64,000 bases of DNA from Chitinophagaceae bacterium. GTDB lineage: Bacteria > Bacteroidota > Bacteroidia > Chitinophagales > Chitinophagaceae. Every line of letters starts with the position of its first letter. Positions within the stretch are counted from its first letter, which is position 1. Positions 26,335 through 34,869 of this stretch are shown one piece after another. The stretch covers positions 124,001-188,000 of the forward strand of contig JADKAZ010000015.1 in NCBI GenBank assembly GCA_016719015.1, in the 5' to 3' direction. The translations under genes and the position numbers were made by a program. The notes under the pieces are model-generated. The model ran no database searches. It was not told the origin of the DNA and saw only the letters and a program-made list of their open reading frames with translations.

Positions 26335-27498
26335 CTATTTCAATTTAAAACCCGTTTCTTTTACATCGTTTGAGTTAGTTCCAATAAACAGGATAAAATC
26401 TCCGGGTTCAGAAACAAATTTAAGTTCGCTATTGTAGAATTTCAGGTCGTTTATATTTATATAAAAGGAAACCTGCTTTGACTCACCTGCTTTTAATTTT
26501 ATTTTCTGAAACCCCTTCAGTTCTTTCACCGGCCTGGTGATAGATCCAACCAAATCCCGGATATAAAGTTGCACCACTTCTTCGCCATCATATTTTCCGG
26601 TATTTGTTATTGTAACAGAAGCGGTGATGGACTCATTTATTTTCATGGACGTTTTATTCAACTTGATATCGCTGTAAGAAAATGTAGTATAGCTTAAACC
26701 GTAGCCAAAAGGAAATAAGGGTGTATTGGGCGCATCCAGGTAGTTGGATAAAAATTTTGGCGCATCCCCTATAGAAGGTCTGCCTGTATTTTTTTGACTA
26801 TAATAGATAGGTATTTGGCCAACGTTCCTGGGATAGGTAACCGATAATTTTCCGGAAGGGTTATAATTACCGAATAATACATCAGCAATGGCATTACCAG
26901 CCTCTGTACCTCCATGCCATACCTGTAAAATAGAGGTCGCCAGCATATTTTCTTCCACTAATGCCAAAGGTCTGCCACTCATCATTACCAGTACAACAGG
27001 CTTACCTGTGTTTACCAGGGCTCTTATTAATTTTTTCTGGCTTTCCGGAAGAGTAATATCGGTTCGGCTGGCCGATTCACCACTCATCTCTGACGCTTCA
27101 CCAACTACAGCGACAACCACATCGGATTTATTGGCAATTTCTAAAGCTTCGTTCAGCATCTCAGCCGGTGTTCGCTTGTCAATATCTATTCTTGTTCCGA
27201 ATACATTTACTTTTTTGGCAAACAGGGTGTCGTCTGAAATATTGGCCCCTTTGGCATAAAGGATATTGACTTGGCTTCCTGCAACATTTTTTATTCCATC
27301 CATTACTGTTACTGAAAGTTTTGAATCACCAGACACTGCCCATGTACCCAGCATATTGCTTTGGTCATTTGCTAAAGGTCCGATAAGTGCAACGGTTCCT
27401 GATTTTTTCCTGTTGCTGAACCTTGCAGACAAATTATAAAAAACAGGATCAGCACAAGCCTTGTCAAAGGGAATTTGTATACTAATTGTCTGATACAA
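26335..27498 (-). pseudogene. GH3 beta-glucosidase remnant lacking the N-terminal catalytic barrel
   Basis: The open frame encodes the C-terminal half of a BglX-type family 3 glucosidase: KKSGTVALIGPLANDQSNM (start of the alpha/beta sandwich), VVAVVGEASEMSGESASRTD, SGRPLALVEENM, QVWHGGTEAGNAIADVLFGN, PLFPFGYGLSYTTF, and the fibronectin-III-like end with VKELKGFQKIKL. The N-terminal TIM barrel, about 350-400 residues with the nucleophile Asp in its SDW motif, is absent. The frame begins with TTG and no ATG precedes the homologous part. The signal peptide is also missing. This is best read as a decayed gene; what joins at residue about 30 does not match the family. Confidence 0.8.
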
Positions 27499-28131
27499 AC
27501 ATGCCAGCCAAAAACAGAATTATTCATTTTTTTACTGCTAAGAGTTTAAAAAATAGACTACGATCATGGAACAGATCAGTCGACTTAAAATGGATGGTTT
27601 GGTGGGATTGATGAACTATAAATAAACTGATCAGTCCGGGAGCTCTCCTTCCTGATTCAACAAGTTAAACAAATACTATCATACAGGCAAGCATTTTTAT
27701 TATTTACTGCCCTCGGATCTGTCCAATAAATGGGTAAGGAAGAATTTATATCTCAGCCCGGGAATTAGCCTTTTGATAAAAAAGGGGTTCCGTTTTTTAT
27801 CTGGTTATTTTCATTTAGATCACTACACCCGGATGGCCTATACCGATTCTTAAAAAAGCAAAACAATTATATGATGGCCTTTATGTACCGTAATGCATCA
27901 GAATAATGTTGTTATAGCTACAGCAATTGCAACTAATGACGAGAATAAGTCATTTGCTTACCACGATAGTAAGTTTTGTGAATTTTCCGTCCGGTGCACA
28001 AAAAATGTTTTAGAAGTATTAAGTATGAAAAATCTGCCAAAATTGAACTCTGAGAAAGGATAATAATTGTACCCGGTTCTGTGCACTGAATGACGAAACC
28101 CCCTCTGGTAGGGGGTTTCGTCTTTTTAAAG
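27499..28131. other. Gene-poor stretch between the GH3 remnant and tRNA-Phe
   Basis: No complete gene is seen in these 633 bases. On the plus strand, 27656-27853 is open for 65 codons with no start codon (a readable stretch is KHFYYLLPSDLSNKWVRKN), and an overlapping frame to about 27907 reads HPDGLYRFLKKQNNYMM. These look like fragments of a decayed plus-strand gene, but I cannot name it. The stretch ends with a strong hairpin at 28092-28122. Together with the truncated GH3 gene on one side and a tRNA 3' end on the other, it looks like an insertion/deletion scar. Confidence 0.4.
28092..28127 (+). terminator. Strong hairpin terminator on the plus strand
   Basis: GACGAAACCCCCT (28092-28104) and AGGGGGTTTCGTC (28110-28122) form a perfect 13-bp stem with a CTGGT loop, followed by TTTTT on the plus strand. 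The minus side has no U-tract, although the hairpin lies just past the tRNA 3' end. No intact plus-strand gene precedes it. Confidence 0.75.
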
Positions 28132-28204
28132 TGGTGTGGGGCGGGATCGAACCGCCGACACAAGGATTTTCAGTCCTTTGCTCTACCGACTGAGCTACCG
28201 CACC
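28132..28204 (-). tRNA. tRNA-Phe (anticodon GAA)
   Basis: The 73-nt cloverleaf is clear on the minus strand: D arm GCTC-AGTCGGTA-GAGC, anticodon stem AAGGA/TCCTT with loop CTGAAAA giving anticodon GAA, T arm GGCGG-TTCGATC-CCGCC, discriminator A and no encoded CCA (usual in Bacteroidota). The acceptor stem GGTGCGG/CCACACC has a C5-A68 mismatch, and the other six pairs are standard. The mismatch may be a real variant, a sequencing error, or a mark of a recombination event at the tRNA 3' end. Confidence 0.92.
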
Positions 28205-28322
28205 ATTCCTGAAACACATCGACCCGGGTAAGTGGAAGCCTATCCTTGTTTTTGTGCTTCGGGGCTGCAAATATAACGGGAATTCACAAAAAATCCACAT
28301 TAAGTATGATTAATGTTTAACC

Positions 28323-30608
28323 CTACATACCATACTCACTTAAGAACTTTATCCTCATAATTTTCAGCTGTTCCCAGTTAAAATTATAATCGGCCAGCTC
28401 TTCCTGTGCCACTTGCAAAGAGGAGGTCTCACAGCTTTTAAAATATTCAATGATCTCATCCTGGTCATCTTCATCCAGCATTTCATCAATGGCATAGTCA
28501 AGATTAAGCTTGGTGCCGCTGGCAGCAATAGTCTCCATTTCTTCCAGCATTTCATCCATTCTCCAGCCTTTATTCTTCGCTATCGTTTCCAGAGAAACTT
28601 TTTTATCTGTATTCTGAATGATATACACTTTGCTGCCGCTTTTATTGACCACACTCTTCATCACAAAATCATCCGGCCTTTCAATTTTGTTGTCTTCTAC
28701 ATACCGGGCAATCAGGTCTACAAAAGGCTTTCCGTATTTCATAGCTTTACCCTTGCTTACACCCTGGCATTTTTCCAATCCTTCCATGGTGATGGGGTAA
28801 AAAGTGGACATATCCTGCAACGATGTTTCCAGGAAAACTACAAATGGTGGAAGATTTTTTTTCTTGGCCTCTTTCTGCCGGAGCTCCATCAGCATGTCAT
28901 ATAACCTTTCATCCAATGCAGCACCGCCAGTTGTTTCTGTTACTTCTTCGTCATCCGCATTGGCATCTTCATAAAGCTTGTTCAGTACAATCTGGAATGA
29001 TTTCGGTTTTTTCAGAAATGCTTCTCCTTTCTTGGTGAACTTCAACACACCATATTCTTCAATATCTTTTGTCAATAATCCTTCTAATATCAACTGACGT
29101 ATCAATGAATTCCAGAAATGGGAATCCCGGTCATTACCACTGGCAAATACATCCAGCACATCGTGACGAAACATTTGGTTTTGCGGTGTCAGCCTGCCAA
29201 CTATAATCTGTACCGTATAATCCGTTGCAAATCGTTCATCCAGTGCTTTTATTGCTTTTAATGCAATTACAGCATCGTCTTTTGCTTCTATTCTTTCTTT
29301 CGGATGCTTGCAGTTATCGCAATGGCCACAGTTTTCTTTTTCGTACTCTTCGCCGAAATAACTCATCAGTATTTTACGACGACAGACACCTGTTTCTGCA
29401 AAAGCAACTGTTTCGTTTATCAGTTGCGCCCCCACTTCTCTTTCACTGAGCGGCTTGTCCCTCATCAGGTGCTCCAGTTTGCTTACATCTTTATGCGAAT
29501 AATAAAGAATGCATTTTCCTTCCAATCCATCACGGCCGGCACGGCCTGTTTCCTGGTAATAATTCTCTATTGATTTAGGGATATTATAGTGAATAACAAA
29601 CCGTATATCGGGCTTATCGATACCCATTCCAAAAGCGATGGTGGCGCAAATCACCTGTACATCTTCTCCCAGGAATTGGTCTTGTCTTTCTGACCGTAGC
29701 TTACTATCCAGCCCGGCATGATAAGCAACAGCTTTAATACCATTAGCATTTAAAATATCAGCCAGCTCTTCGGTTGTTTTTCTATTGAGCGTATAAATAA
29801 TGCCGCTTTTACTCTTCATGCCTTTTACAAAGCGGACAATATGTTCATCTGTTTGTGCCTTCTTTATTTTGGGCAACACTTCATAATAAAGATTGGTCCT
29901 GTTAAAAGAAGAAATAAAAATATTCGGCTTCCGCAGATCAAGGTTCTTTTCAATATCGCTTTGCACTTTTGGTGTTGCGGTGGCTGTCAGTGCAATAACC
30001 GGTGCGTCGGGATTTATCTGTATCATCATTTCCCGCAACCTTCTGTACTCAGGACGAAAATCATGTCCCCACTCAGAGATACAATGTGCTTCGTCAACTG
30101 CAAAGAAGGAAATTTTAAGATCGGCAAAAAACTCCAGGTTTTCCTGTTTGGTTAATGTTTCAGGAGCCACATACAGCAATTTGGTTTTGCCTGATAATAA
30201 ATCATCATGTACTTCTTTTATCTCTTTCTTATTCAGGGTAGAGTTGAGAAAGTGGGCCACTTCATCATTACTGCTGTAACCTCGAACAAGGTCCACCTGG
30301 TTTTTCATCAACGCAATCAGCGGAGAAACCACCATAGCAACACCTTCGCTTATCATGGCAGGAAGCTGGTAACAAAGACTTTTACCGCCACCAGTTGGCA
30401 TGATAACAAATGTATCATGACCGGCCAATAATGATTCTATCGCTTTTTCCTGTGTGCCTTTAAATTTAGTAAACCCAAAATATTGTTTAAGGGCTTTGTG
30501 CAGATCAAATTTTTCTTTGACAGCAGATGGATCTTTAACCTTAACCGTTTTTCCTGGTTTTGAAGGACTGGATTTAGCCGCTGGCTTCTTAACTGTTGAT
30601 GTTCCCAT
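28323..30608 (-). CDS. recQ: ATP-dependent DNA helicase RecQ
   Basis: RecQ is a 3'-5' helicase in recombinational repair and fork processing. The 761-residue protein shows motif 0/I (MPTGGGKSLCYQLPA), DEAH box in AVDEAHCISEWGHDFRPEY, motif III TATATP, motifs V-VI IRFVIHYNIPKSIENYY and QETGRAGRDG, the RQC zinc site CRRKILMSYFG with CGHCDNC, a winged helix, and an HRDC domain (about 530-600, LPPFVVFLETSLQDMSTFYP). About 130 further residues at the C-terminus (acidic, DEMLDEDDQDEIIEYF) form a second helix-turn-helix region, as in many Bacteroidota RecQs. The N-terminus carries a Lys/Ser/Pro-rich tail (2-30). Monocistronic, divergent from kdsD across 338 bases. Confidence 0.97.
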   Translation of the reverse strand: MGTSTVKKPAAKSSPSKPGKTVKVKDPSAVKEKFDLHKALKQYFGFTKFKGTQEKAIESLLAGHDTFVIMPTGGGKSLCYQLPAMISEGVAMVVSPLIALMKNQVDLVRGYSSNDEVAHFLNSTLNKKEIKEVHDDLLSGKTKLLYVAPETLTKQENLEFFADLKISFFAVDEAHCISEWGHDFRPEYRRLREMMIQINPDAPVIALTATATPKVQSDIEKNLDLRKPNIFISSFNRTNLYYEVLPKIKKAQTDEHIVRFVKGMKSKSGIIYTLNRKTTEELADILNANGIKAVAYHAGLDSKLRSERQDQFLGEDVQVICATIAFGMGIDKPDIRFVIHYNIPKSIENYYQETGRAGRDGLEGKCILYYSHKDVSKLEHLMRDKPLSEREVGAQLINETVAFAETGVCRRKILMSYFGEEYEKENCGHCDNCKHPKERIEAKDDAVIALKAIKALDERFATDYTVQIIVGRLTPQNQMFRHDVLDVFASGNDRDSHFWNSLIRQLILEGLLTKDIEEYGVLKFTKKGEAFLKKPKSFQIVLNKLYEDANADDEEVTETTGGAALDERLYDMLMELRQKEAKKKNLPPFVVFLETSLQDMSTFYPITMEGLEKCQGVSKGKAMKYGKPFVDLIARYVEDNKIERPDDFVMKSVVNKSGSKVYIIQNTDKKVSLETIAKNKGWRMDEMLEEMETIAASGTKLNLDYAIDEMLDEDDQDEIIEYFKSCETSSLQVAQEELADYNFNWEQLKIMRIKFLSEYGM

Positions 30609-30669
30609 TACGCTATAATTTCTTTCGCACTTGCTACAAATGCAGATTTATTTAAGATACTCATTTTTG

Positions 30670-30726
30670 TCCGACCACAATATTTTGTGCAAGTATATTT
30701 TTTGCACAGGCTGAATTATCGTCGGA
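30670..30726. promoter_or_regulatory. Nested inverted repeats upstream of recQ
   Basis: An inner dyad TGTGCAA (30686-30692) / TTGCACA (30702-30708) with a 9-base spacer is enclosed almost symmetrically by an outer dyad TCCGAC (30670-30675) / GTCGGA (30721-30726). The block starts about 60 bases upstream of the recQ start, in the 338-base recQ-kdsD intergenic region, which otherwise holds no gene I can see. It is a candidate regulator-binding site. Confidence 0.4.
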
Positions 30727-30926
30727 TAAATAAGTGTTTTTTCTGTCTAATGGCCGGGGTGTCAGTGGTTAGTGTAAACTAAACCGGGCAGGAACTCCTG
30801 TCGCACAACATCTTCCCCTGTCAATTGAGGATGGCGAATTTACGAATGTTCGCTGTGTGTTAGGCGGCTGAACCGTTAAAATTCAGGTACAACGATTGCA
30901 TAACGGGCACTTCATATCAAATCCTC

Positions 30927-30934
30927 TAAATTTG
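30927..30934 (+). promoter_or_regulatory. -7 promoter box for kdsD-manC
   Basis: TAAATTTG matches TAnnTTTG, 12 bases before the ATG chosen for kdsD. It supports that start over the upstream in-frame codon at 30896. Confidence 0.5.
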
Positions 30935-30946
30935 CGGCTTTCAATC

Positions 30947-31909
30947 ATGCCCATTTCAATAAAACAAGTTGCTCTCAGAACCATTGCATTGGAAGCCCAG
31001 TCTGTTTCCGGGCTTGCCGCCTTTATTAATGATGATTTTGAGAACGCTGTTCATGCGATTGCAACTGGTAAAGGCCGTGTGGTAGTAAGCGGAGTCGGCA
31101 AAAGTGCGGTGATTGCTCAAAAAATTGTCGCCACCTTCAACTCTACCGGTACTCCGTCTATTTTTATGCATGCGGCAGATGCTATTCATGGCGACCTGGG
31201 GATTGTGCAACAGGAAGATGTGGTAATTATTATCAGTAAAAGCGGAGAAAGCCCGGAAATAAAAGTGCTGGTTCCCCTGATTAGAAACTTTGGCAACACA
31301 CTAATTGGAATGGTCGGCAGTATTGATTCATACCTCGCAAAAAATTCCACTATCATTTTAAATACAACGGTTGAGCAAGAGGCCTGTCCAAATAACCTTG
31401 CCCCAACTACCAGCACAACGGCACAATTAGTTATGGGTGATGCGTTGGCGGTTTGCCTGATGGAGTTAAAAGGATTTCAATCGGATGATTTTGCTAAATT
31501 TCATCCGGGAGGGATGTTAGGAAAGAAATTATACCTGCGGGTTGCTGACCTATATGCCGATAACGAGAAACCTAAGGTGCTTGCCGGTCAATCTTTAAAA
31601 GAAGTGATTGTAGAAATGACAGCCAAACGATTAGGAATTACAGCCGTTGTTGATGAAGAGAATAACCTGCTTGGCATCATCACCGATGGTGATTTGAGGA
31701 GAATGCTGGAAAAGTCGGTAGCCATTGATACCATAAAGGCCGGAGACATTATGACTACTCATCCAAAAACCGTCGGGCCGGATGAATTAGCTATGGAGGC
31801 TATGGACATACTGAGAAAAAACGAAATATCACAACTTGTCGTAACAGAGAATGAGAAGTACCTGGGTATTATACATTTACATGAATTAATAAGAGAAGGA
31901 TTGATTTAA
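30947..31909 (+). CDS. kdsD: Arabinose-5-phosphate isomerase (KpsF/GutQ type)
   Basis: KdsD interconverts ribulose 5-phosphate and arabinose 5-phosphate, the first step of Kdo synthesis for lipid A core. The 320-residue protein has a SIS domain (about 30-165) with VVVSGVGKSAVIAQKIVATFN, ADAIHGDLGIVQ, IISKSGESPEI and LAPTTSTTAQLVMGDALA, then two CBS domains (about 200-320; AKRLGITAVVDEENNLLGII and NEISQLVVTENEKYLGIIH). The ATG at 30947 gives the usual N-terminus; an upstream codon at 30896 would add 17 residues that do not fit and overlaps the promoter box. manC follows 51 bases later. kdsB and kdnB, later Kdo genes, are at 57-59 kb. Confidence 0.93.
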   Translation: MPISIKQVALRTIALEAQSVSGLAAFINDDFENAVHAIATGKGRVVVSGVGKSAVIAQKIVATFNSTGTPSIFMHAADAIHGDLGIVQQEDVVIIISKSGESPEIKVLVPLIRNFGNTLIGMVGSIDSYLAKNSTIILNTTVEQEACPNNLAPTTSTTAQLVMGDALAVCLMELKGFQSDDFAKFHPGGMLGKKLYLRVADLYADNEKPKVLAGQSLKEVIVEMTAKRLGITAVVDEENNLLGIITDGDLRRMLEKSVAIDTIKAGDIMTTHPKTVGPDELAMEAMDILRKNEISQLVVTENEKYLGIIHLHELIREGLI

Positions 31910-31960
31910 CCGGTGATAAAGAATGGGTTTCCATTCTAATCGCCATTCACTATTTACTAC

Positions 31961-33043
31961 ATGAACAAACATCACTACGTTGCAATAATGGCCGGAGGAA
32001 TTGGGAGTCGCTTCTGGCCGATGAGCCGTACCGATTTTCCCAAACAATTCCTTGATATTCTTGGGACAGGTAAGACATTGATTCAACAAACATTTGACCG
32101 TTACAGCAAACTTGTTCAAAAAGAAAACATATATGTTGTAACTGCACAAGAATATGTGAGCATTGTGAAAAAACAACTGCCCGATATTCCTGAAGAAAAT
32201 ATTCTGGCAGAGCCCTCCAGGAAAAACACTGCTCCCTGTATTGCCTATATTGCCTTTAAGTTGCTAAAGAAAGACCCAAAAGCTTTGATGGTCGCCGCTC
32301 CTGCAGATAATCTCATTCTGGAAACAGATGAATTTATTAAGACAGCTAAAAAGGCTTTAAGTTTTGTAGACCACATCAATGCCTTGGTCACCATTGGTGT
32401 GAAGCCAACCTATCCCAATACCGGTTATGGATATATTCAACATGATACTACTGAGGCTGCACCGGGTGTATACAAGGTAAAGACCTTTACAGAAAAGCCT
32501 AATGTTGAGCTGGCAAAAACATTTATGAGCAGTGGGGATTTTCTATGGAATGCCGGCATCTTTACCTGGAAGGTGAAAAACATTATTGCCGCCCTTGAAA
32601 AATATGAGCCGGAGCTCTATGAACTTTTTGCAGCAGAAAAGGATAAATTTAATACCGCCGGAGAAAAAGAAGTAATCGAAAATATTTACCCGCAATGCAC
32701 CAATATTTCTATTGACTTTGCGATAATGGAAAAAGCAGACAACGTCTATCTACTTCCTGCATCATTTGGCTGGAGCGACCTGGGAACCTGGAACAGTGCC
32801 TGGGAAAACAAAGACAAGGATTATTTTGGCAATGCGGTGGTCGGCAAAAATGTGATGGTGGTAGACGCCAACAATTGTATGGTTCATGTACCGGATAACA
32901 AGCTGGTGATGTTACAGGGGCTTAAAGACTATATTATTGTTGACACCAAAGACGTCTTGCTGATCTGCAAAAAAGATAAAGAACAGGAGATTAAGGAATA
33001 TGTGGCGGAAGTAAAAAGAAACAAGGGCGATAAATACCTGTAA
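31961..33043 (+). CDS. manC: Mannose-1-phosphate guanylyltransferase
   Basis: The enzyme makes GDP-mannose from GTP and mannose 1-phosphate, the precursor for mannosylated or fucosylated surface glycans. The 360-residue protein has the pyrophosphorylase signature MAGGIGSRFWPMSRTDFPKQ at 10-29, ILAEPSRKNTAPCIAYIA, MVAAPADNLI, and GYGYIQHD and FTEKPN motifs in the core, then SIDFAIMEKADNVYLLPA and FGWSDLGTWNS. It is the short form without a C-terminal phosphomannose isomerase domain. It follows kdsD on the same strand. Confidence 0.93.
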   Translation: MNKHHYVAIMAGGIGSRFWPMSRTDFPKQFLDILGTGKTLIQQTFDRYSKLVQKENIYVVTAQEYVSIVKKQLPDIPEENILAEPSRKNTAPCIAYIAFKLLKKDPKALMVAAPADNLILETDEFIKTAKKALSFVDHINALVTIGVKPTYPNTGYGYIQHDTTEAAPGVYKVKTFTEKPNVELAKTFMSSGDFLWNAGIFTWKVKNIIAALEKYEPELYELFAAEKDKFNTAGEKEVIENIYPQCTNISIDFAIMEKADNVYLLPASFGWSDLGTWNSAWENKDKDYFGNAVVGKNVMVVDANNCMVHVPDNKLVMLQGLKDYIIVDTKDVLLICKKDKEQEIKEYVAEVKRNKGDKYL

Positions 33044-33096
33044 GTGGTATTGTTTTCTCTGCTGCCTTTTCTATTTTTAGGAAAGAAAAACATGTT

Positions 33097-33816
33097 ATGG
33101 CCTTATTCCCCGCAAATAATATTCTCTTTCTTGATATTGAAACGGTGCCGCAGTTTCCGGACTACTCCTCTTTACCCGAAGATTGGAAAAATTTGTGGGA
33201 TACAAAATCACTCTCCTTATCAAAGTATCATGAAGGCCAAACAAATGAATCCCTGTATCCCCGTGCCGGCATCTATGCAGAATTTGGAAAAATCATTTGT
33301 ATAAGCTGTGGTGTGCTACAGGGAGCTGGCGACCAGCGAAAAATCGTTCTAAAAAGTTTTGCCGGCGATGAGGAGAAACTATTGCTGCAGCAGTTTAATG
33401 AGATGTTGAATAAATGGGCTAGCGGGGAACCAAAGTTCCTGTGTGCCCACAATGGAAAAGAATTTGACTTCCCTTATTTATGCAGGCGAATGATTGTAAA
33501 CAATCTTACTATTCCTTTTATCCTGAATATCTCGGGTAAAAAACCCTGGGAAGTAAATCATTTTGACACATTAGAACTCTGGAAGTTTGGAGATTTTAAA
33601 AGCTTTACCTCCTTAAACCTGCTGGCACATACACTCGGCATCCAAACACCGAAGGATGATATTGATGGAAGTATGGTATGGGAAGTTTTTTGGAAAGAAA
33701 AGAATTTACAACGCATTGTTACCTATTGTCAAAAAGACGTAGTAACCGTGGCTCAGATACTTTTACGAATGAATGGCGAGCCCCTTATAAAACCAGAAAA
33801 CATCGAAATCAAATAA
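33097..33816 (+). CDS. Predicted 3'-5' exonuclease (PolB-like RNase H fold)
   Basis: The 239-residue protein has an RNase H-like exonuclease core with DEDD residues: ILFLDIETVPQFPDY (D13, E15), LCAHNGKEFDFPYLCRRM with Asp in Exo II, and YCQKDVVTVAQILLRM with Asp in Exo III. This matches the predicted 3'-5' exonuclease family related to the proofreading domain of family B DNA polymerases. A role in nucleic-acid trimming or repair is inferred; no polymerase domain is attached. It lies 53 bases after manC, 2 bases before the Rid-family gene. Confidence 0.82.
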   Translation: MALFPANNILFLDIETVPQFPDYSSLPEDWKNLWDTKSLSLSKYHEGQTNESLYPRAGIYAEFGKIICISCGVLQGAGDQRKIVLKSFAGDEEKLLLQQFNEMLNKWASGEPKFLCAHNGKEFDFPYLCRRMIVNNLTIPFILNISGKKPWEVNHFDTLELWKFGDFKSFTSLNLLAHTLGIQTPKDDIDGSMVWEVFWKEKNLQRIVTYCQKDVVTVAQILLRMNGEPLIKPENIEIK

Positions 33817-33818
33817 GA

Positions 33819-34205
33819 ATGGAACGAATCAATTACTCCTCCGGTGCCAAATGGGAAGACATCGTGGGCTATAGCCGTGCGGTAAAAGTTGGAAATATTA
33901 TTGAAGTGACGGGAACCGTAGCGGTTGATGAAAATAGTTTGCTAGTGGGAAAGAATGATGCTTATGCCCAAACCAAATTCATTCTGGAAAAAATTGAGAC
34001 CGTTCTACAAAAAGCCGGAGCATCATTAAAAGATGTGGTGCGGACAAGAATGTTCGTCACCGACATTACACGGTGGGAAGAATATGGAAAGGCGCATGGA
34101 GAGTTTTTCTCTGTCATCAAACCCTGCACCTCTATGATAGAAGTAAAAGGATTAATTGCACCTGAATATTTAATAGAAATAGAAGCAACAGCTATTATCA
34201 GTTAA
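33819..34205 (+). CDS. Rid (YjgF/YER057c) family protein
   Basis: The 128-residue protein has the Rid trimer fold: EDIVGYSRAVKVGNIIEVTG at the start, QTKFILEKIETVLQKAGASLKDVVRTRMFVTDI in the middle (catalytic-subfamily Arg-Met region) and LIAPEYLIEIEATAI at the end. RidA proteins hydrolyse reactive imines and enamines. The Arg corresponding to Arg105 of RidA is replaced: PCTSMIEVKGL instead of PxRSxxxVxxL. Hence imine deaminase activity is doubtful, and this is probably one of the non-catalytic Rid subfamilies. ATG at 33819 overlaps nothing; an upstream open frame is only read-through of the exonuclease 3' end. Confidence 0.83.
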   Translation: MERINYSSGAKWEDIVGYSRAVKVGNIIEVTGTVAVDENSLLVGKNDAYAQTKFILEKIETVLQKAGASLKDVVRTRMFVTDITRWEEYGKAHGEFFSVIKPCTSMIEVKGLIAPEYLIEIEATAIIS

Positions 34206-34221
34206 CTTCACAAAAAGCAAC

Positions 34222-34869
34222 ATGAAAAAAATTATTCTTCCGCTATTATTCCTTGGTGCGGTGATATACAGTTGTGGCAATAAAGATAAAAAAGCAACTC
34301 CTGTTGCAGACAACAAAGACACACCAATTGACTCCTCCTTAATAACAGACAGCAGCTGGGGGTTGATCACAAAAAAAACGAAGATGGCAGACCTGCAGGC
34401 TATATATGGGGTTGCTAATGTAAAAGATGAGAGAATCTGCGGGCCCGAATGTGCAGACAGTATTGATGTAACAAGAATTTACCCGGAAAAAAATAATGAG
34501 TTCATTGTTTATTGGAAAGACAGTCTTTATCATACCTCTATCGCTTTTATCGAAACTTATTCAACTGGTGGTTCTTATCATACTGCCAGCGGACTCAAAA
34601 TAGGTTCTACGCTGGAAGAACTTTTGAAAGTAAATGGCAAACAAATAATCTTTGCTGGCTTTGACTGGGACTATGGTGGTTATATTCAAGACTATGGTAT
34701 GGGTACTTTACAAAACTCCCCGGTTGGTTTCCGTCTTGAGATGACCGGTGATGGCGGATCAGAGCTATCAGGCGATTCAGAATTTACTACTGAAATGCCG
34801 GAAGTAAAAAGAAATCTTGATAAAATAAAGATCTCTACAATTACCTTATCGTTTTCTAAAGGCCAATAG
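34222..34869 (+). CDS. Lipoprotein of unknown function
   Basis: A 215-residue exported lipoprotein: signal peptide with lipobox AVIYSC (lipidated C18), a Lys/Thr/Asp linker (CGNKDKKATPVADNKDTP), then one domain of about 170 residues with SSWGLITKKTKMADLQAIYG, a CGPEC pair near residue 73-77, GLKIGSTLEELLKVNGKQI and many aromatic Gly patches (FDWDYGGYIQDYGMG). The GLKIGSTLEELLKVNG motif resembles BLIP/SmpA-type repeats (a turn, then a helix, found in outer-membrane-associated lipoproteins), but the family is not certain. It is followed directly by the YjbR gene, whose ATG touches the stop codon. Confidence 0.7.
   Translation: MKKIILPLLFLGAVIYSCGNKDKKATPVADNKDTPIDSSLITDSSWGLITKKTKMADLQAIYGVANVKDERICGPECADSIDVTRIYPEKNNEFIVYWKDSLYHTSIAFIETYSTGGSYHTASGLKIGSTLEELLKVNGKQIIFAGFDWDYGGYIQDYGMGTLQNSPVGFRLEMTGDGGSELSGDSEFTTEMPEVKRNLDKIKISTITLSFSKGQ

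Noticed and set aside
27565..27624. Short plus-strand ORF of 19 codons in the gene-poor stretch
   Set aside because: Too short, no motif, no ribosome-binding site.
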